Assembly: GCA_937135995.1 (NCBI GenBank)
Contig: CAKZOF010000222.1
Coordinates: 1-6,160 of the forward strand
Direction: 5' to 3'
Source: an uncultured Pyrinomonas sp.
Lineage (GTDB): Bacteria; Acidobacteriota; Blastocatellia; Pyrinomonadales; Pyrinomonadaceae
Length of the DNA stretch: 6,160 nucleotides
Below, piece by piece: positions 1 through 5,343 of the stretch (position 1 is its first letter; each line of letters starts with the position of its first letter). Position numbers and translations under genes: made by a program. The notes beneath the pieces are model-generated. The model had not been told where the DNA came from. It ran no database searches and worked only from the letters and a program-made list of their open reading frames with translations.

Positions 1-620
1 CGCCGGCACATCTCGCGAAAAGGCACGTCTTCCAAGACGAAGGCATCCAACGCCTTCTCTTCGCGGTGCGTCGCCGACGGTCGCGCGATGCCCGTTGCCG
101 CATCCACGCTTTCGTCGCTGCGCGCTGAAAGCGCTGCCAGCTTCTCTGCCAGTTGTTCAAGTCGCTGCTCGGTCGTGAACAAAACGTTGCGAAACAACTC
201 GGAAAGCTCGATCTCCGCCAACTCGCCTGCCTGCACGCGCAGCGCGAAAGCGCGATAGTCGGCGCTGAATTGAAAAGCGCGCCCGCCGACCGCAGCGAAC
301 TCGCGCCCCTGAATCGAGACCGGGACAACGACGCAACGCAATCCGGCATGGCACTGGTAGCGCGCGATGCCTTCGGCGCGTGCCCGCTCGAGCGCGCGCC
401 CGCAGAAGGGTTGACAGAGATGACTGTGCGCGCGCGCAAACGCGCGACAAATAGAATTGTCGTTGTACGCGGCGACGGTCGGCTCGCCCGGCGCTGCGAT
501 GGCCACAGCGAGATTGCTGGCATCGGCCACCTCGCGACGAAGCGCAAGCCAATCGGCGGGCGATTCGACTCGCCTCGGGTCAGCATCCATCGGCTTTTCG
601 TGCGCCGCTTTGCTCGTCAT
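1..620 (-). CDS. PocR-domain sensory/regulatory protein, N-terminal part (3' end outside window)
   Basis: A frame open from ATG at 620-618 to the window edge gives 206 residues and no stop. Residues about 25-145 resemble the PocR ligand-binding domain. They show the cysteine pattern C58, C69, C73, then YQCHAGLRC (88-96), a VVVPVSIQGREF strand pair (97-108) and a GGRAF turn (112-116). PocR domains are known sensors of small organic molecules, classically 1,2-propanediol in PocR/PduR, fused to DNA-binding, kinase or other output modules. Residues about 140-166 (ELSELF to EKLAAL) look like an amphipathic linker helix, and a second domain seems to begin near 190. The start is supported by GAGGG five bases upstream and by an in-frame TGA five codons before the ATG. 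ATG at codon 11 is a weaker alternative. It is co-directional with the opp genes but separated from oppF by 452 bases, so it is probably its own unit. The output domain, ligand and targets are unknown. The PocR assignment is by motif recognition, not a profile search. Confidence 0.75.
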   Translation of the reverse strand, partial: MTSKAAHEKPMDADPRRVESPADWLALRREVADASNLAVAIAAPGEPTVAAYNDNSICRAFARAHSHLCQPFCGRALERARAEGIARYQCHAGLRCVVVPVSIQGREFAAVGGRAFQFSADYRAFALRVQAGELAEIELSELFRNVLFTTEQRLEQLAEKLAALSARSDESVDAATGIARPSATHREEKALDAFVLEDVPFREMCR

Positions 621-624
621 GTCA

Positions 625-629
625 CCCTC
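625..629 (-). promoter_or_regulatory. Shine-Dalgarno site of the PocR-domain gene
   Basis: The minus strand reads GAGGG, then TGAC, then ATG, so the GAGG core lies five bases before the start. This is a strong, well-placed ribosome site and decides the start at 620. An in-frame TGA just upstream rules out a longer protein. Confidence 0.6.
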
Positions 630-653
630 TTTTCACGCCAAATAGCCTCTGCT

Positions 654-669
654 GAAGAGCGCGCTCTTC
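654..669. repeat. 16-bp perfect palindrome in the PocR gene leader
   Basis: GAAGAGCGCGCTCTTC equals its own reverse complement. It lies 34-49 bases upstream of the PocR-gene ATG. Flanking GCT (651-653) and AGC (672-674) can extend the pairing past a two-base bulge. It could be an operator half-site pair, or a leader-RNA hairpin with a 6-bp stem and CGCG loop. No T-run follows on the minus strand, so an intrinsic terminator is unlikely. Which role applies cannot be told from sequence. Confidence 0.4.
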
Positions 670-748
670 GGAGCAACTCCCGCCCCTCGATCGCGCGCAG
701 GGCGCTTCTTCCCTTCTTCGTCGTGGACGAACTTCGCCCATCGTTGCT

Positions 749-762
749 CGCTTTGCAAAGCG
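749..762. repeat. 14-bp perfect palindrome in intergenic region
   Basis: CGCTTTGCAAAGCG is a perfect inverted repeat about 129 bases upstream of the PocR-gene start. Its symmetric TTTGCAAA core with G/C ends looks like a dimeric regulator site, but no known consensus is claimed. Chance is possible. Confidence 0.35.
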
Positions 763-866
763 CACCGGGAAAAACTATGGCGCGTGAAAGTGCGGTGGAA
801 GGCCCAACCACACATGCTCAAGGCGAAACGCACCCGCACCATGCGCTTCGCCTTAAAGAACCTTGT

Positions 867-883
867 AAGGGACTGCGGTCCTT
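867..883. other. Weak stem-loop, possible opp transcript end
   Basis: AAGGGACTGCGGTCCTT can fold with AAGG-AC pairing to GTCCTT around a TGCG loop, leaving one bulged G. On the minus strand the downstream bases are ACAAGG then TTCTTT, only a poor T-run. It is about 190 bases past the oppF stop. It is a marginal terminator candidate and could equally be a leader structure for the next gene. Confidence 0.2.
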
Positions 884-974
884 GGCGAACGGATGCCCCG
901 CCCCCTCACTCGCGTCTGCCGCCCACGCGGTGCGCGAGAAGCGCCCAGCGAGAATGCCCGCCCGCTCATCAGAC

Positions 975-1004
975 TAAATAGACGCAATCGGGCGCTGATT
1001 TCAA
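975..1004 (-). promoter_or_regulatory. Candidate sigma-70-like promoter reading toward the PocR gene
   Basis: On the minus strand TTGAAA (999-1004) is followed after 18 bases by TATTTA (975-980), matching TTGACA at 5 of 6 positions and TATAAT at 3 of 6. It sits in the most A/T-rich spot of the gap. If used, transcription would start near 968 and give a leader of about 350 bases containing both palindromes and the 867-883 stem-loop. The -10 match is weak. Confidence 0.25.
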
Positions 1005-1052
1005 AACCGCGCGCCGCGCAACCCAACGCCCGCAGCAGGTAGACCACCGACA

Positions 1053-1069
1053 CTCGGGCGCAGTCCGAG
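1053..1069 (-). other. Short stem-loop just after oppF stop
   Basis: Three bases past the oppF TAG the minus strand reads CTCGG, a seven-base loop, then CCGAG. The 5-bp GC-rich stem is short and has no T-run after it. It could help define the 3' end of the opp mRNA, but it is not a canonical intrinsic terminator and may be chance in GC-rich DNA. Confidence 0.15.
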
Positions 1070-1072
1070 AAG

Positions 1073-2179
1073 CTATGCGCCGTTTGCCGCCGCGACGAAC
1101 TTCAATCCGGGCGCGCTCGAAGCCGCGACGCGCTCGATGTGCGGCTCTTCCGGACTGATGCGAATGCATGCGGCGAAGTGGCGCGGTTTGATCTCGACAA
1201 GCGGCGGCACCACCGCAGCGCAGTCGGCGATGGCATACGGGCAGCGCGTGCGGAACCGGCAGCCCGAGGGCGGATTGATCGGCGAAGGCACATCACCTTC
1301 GAGCACGATCCGGCGGCGGCGTGCTTCGATCTCCGGGTCCGGCACCGGCACGGCTGAAATGAGCGCCTTGGTATACGGCATCAGCGGCTCTTCGTAAACA
1401 GCGCGCGCTTCGGCCAGTTCGACGATTCGCCCGAGGTACATCACGGCGATGCGGTCCGACATGTGGCGCACGGCGCGCAGATCGTGCGAGATGAACAGAT
1501 AAGTCAACTTGAACTCACGCTGCAGGCGTTGCAACAAATTCATGATCTGCGCTTGAATCGAAACGTCGAGCGCCGAGATCGGCTCGTCGGCGACGATCAG
1601 ATCGGGATGAAGCGCTAGGGCGCGCGCAATCCCGATGCGCTGGCGCTGTCCGCCGGAGAACTCGTGCGGGTAGCGTTTGATGAAACGCGGACTCAGACCG
1701 ACGCGCCGCATCAACTCGCGCACGCGCTCGTCGGCCTCTCGCCCGCGGGCCAGTCCGAACGTCTCCAGCGGCTCGGCGATGATGTCGCGCACGGTCATGC
1801 GCGGGTTCAAAGAAGCATAGGGATCCTGAAAGATCATCTGCAGGTGGCGCCGCTCGCGGCGCATCTCCTCTTTCGACAGCCGCGCCAGATCACGACCGCG
1901 AAAGACGACCTGCCCGCCCGTCGGTTCGACCAAACGCAAGATGGCGCGCCCGAAGGTCGATTTGCCGCAACCCGATTCGCCGACCAGACCCAAAGTCTCA
2001 CCGGCACGCACGGCGAGCGTGACGCCATCGACGGCCTTGACGATGCGCCGCGCAGCCTTGCCGCCGGCGACTCGATCCCAAAACGTCCCGCCGCCGAGAT
2101 CGAAATGGACGCGGAGATCGCGCACGTCGAGCAATTTTTCGGCGCCGTTGCCTGCTGGTCTAATCTGCTCGGTCAACAT
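1073..2179 (-). CDS. oppF: Oligopeptide/dipeptide ABC transporter ATPase, OppF type
   Basis: This cytoplasmic ATPase is one half of the ATPase pair that drives peptide import through OppB/OppC. Numbering from the TTG at 2188 (371 residues), it shows Walker [10 protein letters not shown] (70-78), Q-loop Q121, signature FSGGQ (177-181), Walker B LIVADEP with catalytic E202, SALD D-loop (205-208) and H-loop H235. [10 protein letters not shown] is typical of OppF rather than OppD. The C-terminal Opp/Dpp extension carries four cysteines (310, 316, 323, 341). I chose ATG at 2179: GAGGAG at 2196-2191 lies 11 bases before it but only 2 bases before the in-frame TTG at 2188, which would add three residues. 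The site overlaps the oppD stop, suggesting translational coupling. The stop is TAG. It is the last gene of the operon. All catalytic residues are present. DppF is an equally good name; substrate is not shown by sequence. Confidence 0.93.
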   Translation of the reverse strand: MLTEQIRPAGNGAEKLLDVRDLRVHFDLGGGTFWDRVAGGKAARRIVKAVDGVTLAVRAGETLGLVGESGCGKSTFGRAILRLVEPTGGQVVFRGRDLARLSKEEMRRERRHLQMIFQDPYASLNPRMTVRDIIAEPLETFGLARGREADERVRELMRRVGLSPRFIKRYPHEFSGGQRQRIGIARALALHPDLIVADEPISALDVSIQAQIMNLLQRLQREFKLTYLFISHDLRAVRHMSDRIAVMYLGRIVELAEARAVYEEPLMPYTKALISAVPVPDPEIEARRRRIVLEGDVPSPINPPSGCRFRTRCPYAIADCAAVVPPLVEIKPRHFAACIRISPEEPHIERVAASSAPGLKFVAAANGA

Positions 2180-2190
2180 CAGCTTCAACT

Positions 2191-2196
2191 CTCCTC
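2191..2196 (-). promoter_or_regulatory. oppF Shine-Dalgarno site overlapping the oppD stop
   Basis: The minus strand reads CGC TGA GGAGAG TTG AAG CTG ATG. The GA of oppD's TGA stop forms part of GAGGAG. A ribosome ending oppD covers the oppF site, so coupled translation is likely. Spacing favours ATG (2179) over TTG (2188). Confidence 0.5.
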
Positions 2197-3271
2197 AGCG
2201 CGACTCATTCGAAAGGTCCATCTCTGCTCCCTGCTTGACCGCCGGGCCGATGCCGCTCTGGTTTCGGGCGTCGCGCTCGCGCAACGATTCGGCGTAGACG
2301 GCTTCGGCGAAATGGCAGAGCGAGTAGTGGTCCGGTGCAAGCTGGACCAACGGCGGAAACTCGCGACGGCACAACTCTTCGGCGCGCGCGCAGCGCGGAG
2401 CGAACGGGCAGCCCGGCGGAAGGCGCGCGACATCGGGTGGCAGCCCCGGAATCTGATATAGCTCTCGCCCGTGTTCGTGCGCTGGGTCCGGCACCGAGCG
2501 CAGGAGCCCTTTGGTGTAAGGGTTGGCCGGCGTCGTGAAGAGCTTGCGCGTCGGTGCGCGCTCGAAGACCTTGCCCGCGTACATCACAATGATGTGATCG
2601 GTCAGGCCGGCGACGACGCCGAGATCGTGCGTGATCAAGATGACGCTCGTGCCGGTCTCCTCTTTCAAGCGTTTGATCAGTTCGAGGATCTGCGCTTGAA
2701 TTGTCACGTCGAGCGCCGTGGTCGGTTCATCCGCAATGAGCAGTTCTGGCTCGCACGAAAGCGCCATGGCGATCATCACGCGTTGGCGCATGCCACCCGA
2801 GAATTCGTGTGGGTATGAATCCACGCGCGCTGCGGCGTCCGGGATGCCGACGCGCTGGAGCATCTCGATGGCATGGGCACGCGCGCGTGCGCGCGAGTAA
2901 CCGAGATGAAGTTCCGTTATCTCCATCAACTGCCGCGAGATGCGCATGAACGGATTGAGCGAAGTCATCGGATCTTGAAAGATCATCGCGATCCGCTTGC
3001 CGCGAATTCGCCGCATGTCATCTGCAGTCAAGGTGAGAAGGTCCTGACCGTTGAAGAGTATCTCGCCTGAAACGATGCGCCCCGGCGGTTCCGGGATGAG
3101 TCGCATGACCGAAAGATTGGTCACGGACTTGCCCGATCCCGATTCGCCGACGATCCCTAACGTCTCACCGCGTTGGAGATCGAAGCTGACGTCGTCGACC
3201 GCCTTGACCACGCCATCTTCGCTGTCGAAGTAGGTGCGTAGGTTCCTGACTGACAGAAGAGCTTCGTTCAT
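2195..3271 (-). CDS. oppD: Oligopeptide/dipeptide ABC transporter ATPase, OppD type
   Basis: This 358-residue cytoplasmic ATPase partners OppF under the OppB/OppC channel. It shows Walker A GESGSGKS (42-49), Q-loop Q99 within IFQDPMTSLNP, signature FSGGM (157-161), Walker B LLIADEP with catalytic E182, DEPTTALDVT D-loop and H-loop H215. FSGGMRQRVMIAMAL and DEPTTALDVT are hallmarks of the OppD/DppD branch. The C-terminal family extension has cysteines 288, 294, 301 and 319 and the PPGCPFAPRC motif. After about residue 325 comes a polar, poorly conserved tail. Start ATG 3271 has GGGAAGAAG immediately upstream. Stop TGA overlaps the oppF ribosome site. It lies 33 bases after oppC, with no terminator in between. 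Both ATPases keep the catalytic Glu and His, so two working ATP sites are expected. DppD is an equally good name. Confidence 0.94.
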   Translation of the reverse strand: MNEALLSVRNLRTYFDSEDGVVKAVDDVSFDLQRGETLGIVGESGSGKSVTNLSVMRLIPEPPGRIVSGEILFNGQDLLTLTADDMRRIRGKRIAMIFQDPMTSLNPFMRISRQLMEITELHLGYSRARARAHAIEMLQRVGIPDAAARVDSYPHEFSGGMRQRVMIAMALSCEPELLIADEPTTALDVTIQAQILELIKRLKEETGTSVILITHDLGVVAGLTDHIIVMYAGKVFERAPTRKLFTTPANPYTKGLLRSVPDPAHEHGRELYQIPGLPPDVARLPPGCPFAPRCARAEELCRREFPPLVQLAPDHYSLCHFAEAVYAESLRERDARNQSGIGPAVKQGAEMDLSNESR

Positions 3272-3304
3272 CTTCTTCCCGCTGCCCGGTTTTGAATCTT
3301 GGCG

Positions 3305-4384
3305 CTAGACTTTCCGCATTTGCGGATCGAGTGCATCGCGCAACCCATCGCCCAAAAAGTTTAAAGAGAAGAGCGTCAGAGCCATCGTCACGCCCGGGAA
3401 GATCATCTGCCACGGGAAGATGGCGAGGTTCTGCACGCCGTCGGCGACCAAGCTTCCCCACGACGACAAAGGAGCCTGCACGCCCAACCCGAGAAACGAA
3501 AGGAACGCTTCCTGCAACATCACCGACGGAATGGTCAACGTCGCATAGACGACCACCGGACCGAGCACGTTCGGCACCAAGTGTCGGAAGATGATCTTCG
3601 GCGTGGAGACGCCCGTAGCACGCGCTGCCAGCACGAACTCTTGGTTCTTCAGCGAGATCACTTGACCGCGCACGATGCGCGCCATGGTCAACCACGAAAC
3701 GGCGCCGAGCGCGATGAAGAGCAGGATCAACTGGCCCATCGGCGACCGCTGCCCGAAAACGGCGAGCAACACGATGACGATCAACATGTACGGCAGCGCG
3801 TAGAGCACATCAACGATGCGCATCATGATGTTGTCGACGCGCCCGCCCAAGTAACCGGCCGTCGCGCCGTAGGCAACGCCGATCACCAGCGAGACGAGCG
3901 TCGAAATGATGCCGACCATGAGCGAGATGCGCCCGCCGATCAACACGCGCGCCAGAATATCCCGCCCGGCGTTGTCCGTGCCCATCGGGTGCGCCCACGA
4001 GAAGGATCCATCGGGCGCGGTGAAGGGCGGTAGAGCGCGGATCAGTTCCTGCTCGCGCGGGATGTAGTCGTAGGTGTAACCGGTGGTCCAACGAATGATG
4101 GGCGGGCCGATGATGGAAGCGAGCGCCACGAGCGCGACGACGACCATGCCAAAGACGGCGAGCTTGTTGCGCAACAAGCGCCGCCAAGCGTCGCGCCACA
4201 AAGAGACACCGGCGACCACCTCTTCGCCCTCTTCCGCTGACCGGACGTCGCCTTCACCGATAGCCAACTCTGGCGACGTGTGTATTTGGTCACCCGCGCG
4301 CACTGGCGGTTCCGGTGTCGTCCCGCGCGAAGTCAGGGCCGGTTCGGTTTCGGTTGCGGGTCGCTCTTCTTTTCTCTCTTCCAT
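3305..4384 (-). CDS. oppC: Oligopeptide/dipeptide ABC transporter permease, OppC type
   Basis: This 359-residue inner-membrane permease forms the channel with OppB. Membrane segments lie at about 75-96, 152-180, 196-210, 217-235, 272-290 and 328-346. After the first comes the family motif HPMGTDNAGRD (132-142), and the cytoplasmic EAA coupling loop is at about 253-271 (AARATGVSTPKIIFRHLVP), which docks on an ATPase. The C-terminus, LNFLGDGLRDALDPQMRK, is classic OppC/DppC. The first ~60 residues form an unusual hydrophilic, Glu/Pro/Thr-rich extension before the expected SLWRDAWRRLLRNK start; most OppC proteins are about 300 residues. ATG 4384 is preceded by AGGG six bases away and lies seven bases after the oppB stop, so it is well supported. 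No convincing internal ATG lies near residue 60, so the extension is probably translated. Stop is TAG. Confidence 0.94.
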   Translation of the reverse strand: MEERKEERPATETEPALTSRGTTPEPPVRAGDQIHTSPELAIGEGDVRSAEEGEEVVAGVSLWRDAWRRLLRNKLAVFGMVVVALVALASIIGPPIIRWTTGYTYDYIPREQELIRALPPFTAPDGSFSWAHPMGTDNAGRDILARVLIGGRISLMVGIISTLVSLVIGVAYGATAGYLGGRVDNIMMRIVDVLYALPYMLIVIVLLAVFGQRSPMGQLILLFIALGAVSWLTMARIVRGQVISLKNQEFVLAARATGVSTPKIIFRHLVPNVLGPVVVYATLTIPSVMLQEAFLSFLGLGVQAPLSSWGSLVADGVQNLAIFPWQMIFPGVTMALTLFSLNFLGDGLRDALDPQMRKV

Positions 4385-4391
4385 AGCAGCC

Positions 4392-5312
4392 CTAGTACCT
4401 TATCCGCGGATCGATCAGCCCGTAGGCAACGTCGACCGCCAAGTTGAGCAACATGATCATGATCGAGGTAAAAGCGACGACGCCGATGATCAACGGCTCA
4501 TCGCGGTTCAGACTGGCGTTGATGAAATAGTTCCCTAGTCCGGGCAAGGCGAAGATGCGCTCGACCACCACCGTGCCCGAAACGAGAAAAGCCAGCGCCG
4601 GTCCGGTGAAAGAGACCACTGGCAACAACCCGCCGCGCATCGCATGACGGATGATCACCTGCCGCTCGCTCAAGCCCTTGGCGCGCGCCGTCCGAATGTA
4701 GTCGGAGCGCAGAACCTCGAGCATCCCGGCGCGCGTCAAACGCGCGATGTAGGCCATGTAAACGGCCGACAACGTCAGCACTGGCAGCACCAGATTCCAA
4801 CTCGGCACGCCGCCCCAGCGCGCTGGCGGCAACCAGTAGAGCGTGAGCGAAAAGACGAGCACGAGGATCGGCCCGAGGACAAAGTTCGGCATCGAGATGC
4901 CGAGCATCGCCAGCGCCATCGAGATGTAATCGAGGCGCGAATTCTGTTTGAGCGCGGCCAGCGTGCCGGTGGTGATCCCGACGACCAGCGCCAGCAGATA
5001 AGCAAGCAGGCCGAGCGTCGCCGAGACGGGCAGCGTCTGCGCCAGTATCTGGTTGACCGATTGCCCTTGGTATCGGAGCGAAATACCGAAATCGCCGCGC
5101 AAGACGTTGCTCAACATGCGCCAGTACTGCTGATACCAAGGGCGATCGAGACCGTACTTCTCGCGGATGTTCTTCTCGATAGCGGGCGGCAACGCCTTTT
5201 CGCCCGAGTAGAAGTTGCCAGGCGCGAGGCGAATCAATCCCCACGTCAGCGAGATGACCACCAGCACCATCGGCACGGTGATGATCAAACGTCGAATGAT
5301 GAAACGCAGCAT
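4392..5312 (-). CDS. oppB: Oligopeptide/dipeptide ABC transporter permease, OppB type
   Basis: This 306-residue inner-membrane permease is the usual length for OppB/DppB. The N-terminus MLRFIIRRLIITVPMVLVV is the typical first membrane segment (about 9-30). It is followed by the external region with the family motif REKYGLDRPWYQQY (50-63) and GDFGISLRYQGQSV (73-86). Further membrane segments are at about 96-121, 131-160, 174-192, 232-250 and 274-298. The EAA coupling loop is at about 205-231 (YIRTARAKGLSERQVIIRHA), and the C-terminus AYGLIDPRIRY is a hallmark of the family. Start ATG 5312 follows GGAGGG by 11 bases, with a weaker GCAGG directly adjacent. It lies 31 bases after oppA and seven before oppC. 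No frameshift or missing motif is seen. Substrate (dipeptide or oligopeptide) cannot be told from a permease. Confidence 0.95.
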   Translation of the reverse strand: MLRFIIRRLIITVPMVLVVISLTWGLIRLAPGNFYSGEKALPPAIEKNIREKYGLDRPWYQQYWRMLSNVLRGDFGISLRYQGQSVNQILAQTLPVSATLGLLAYLLALVVGITTGTLAALKQNSRLDYISMALAMLGISMPNFVLGPILVLVFSLTLYWLPPARWGGVPSWNLVLPVLTLSAVYMAYIARLTRAGMLEVLRSDYIRTARAKGLSERQVIIRHAMRGGLLPVVSFTGPALAFLVSGTVVVERIFALPGLGNYFINASLNRDEPLIIGVVAFTSIMIMLLNLAVDVAYGLIDPRIRY

Positions 5313-5343
5313 CCTGCTTTCGTCCCTCCCGTCTGCGCGGCGA

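Larger units (their letters stand above)
621..1072. other. 452-base intergenic region between oppF and the PocR-domain gene
   Basis: No open frame here has convincing protein-like composition; the small frames on both strands are rich in Arg, Ala and Ser, as expected of GC-rich non-coding DNA. The region presumably holds the end of the opp transcript and the promoter and leader of the downstream gene. It contains two perfect palindromes (654-669 and 749-762), two weak stem-loops (867-883 and 1053-1069), and one A/T-rich spot (about 971-1008) with promoter-like hexamers. No tRNA, insertion-sequence end or obvious riboswitch core was recognised. Confidence 0.6.

Noticed and set aside
157..552. 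Minus-strand open frame of 131 codons inside the PocR gene
   Set aside because: It is extremely Arg-rich and out of frame with the 620-to-1 reading frame, which carries the conserved CHAGL motif, a good ribosome site and coherent domain sequence.
633..842. Small minus-strand open frame (69 codons) in the intergenic gap
   Set aside because: It has an AAGG about eight bases before the ATG and a slightly more protein-like second half, but no recognisable motif or hydrophobic pattern. It ends 12 bases before the PocR start, so a small leader peptide cannot be fully excluded.
153..977. Long plus-strand open frame of 274 codons overlapping the PocR gene and the intergenic gap
   Set aside because: The product is very rich in Arg, Ala and Ser with no domain-like pattern, and it runs antisense to a frame with clear PocR motifs. 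It is a GC-rich shadow frame.
1664..2461. Plus-strand open frame of 265 codons antisense to oppF and oppD
   Set aside because: It lies opposite two unambiguous ATPase genes and has no domain pattern. It arises from the GC-rich codon positions of the real genes.
2872..2900. Alternating CG/TG tract (gcacgcgcgcgtgcgcgcgag), a possible Z-DNA or repeat element
   Set aside because: It encodes the Arg/Ala-rich stretch at OppD residues about 126-133 (SRARARAH). Codon usage for this helix explains it.
3581..4033. Plus-strand open frame of 150 codons antisense to oppC
   Set aside because: It has low-complexity Asp/His/Arg/Gln composition and is the reverse reading of OppC membrane-segment codons.
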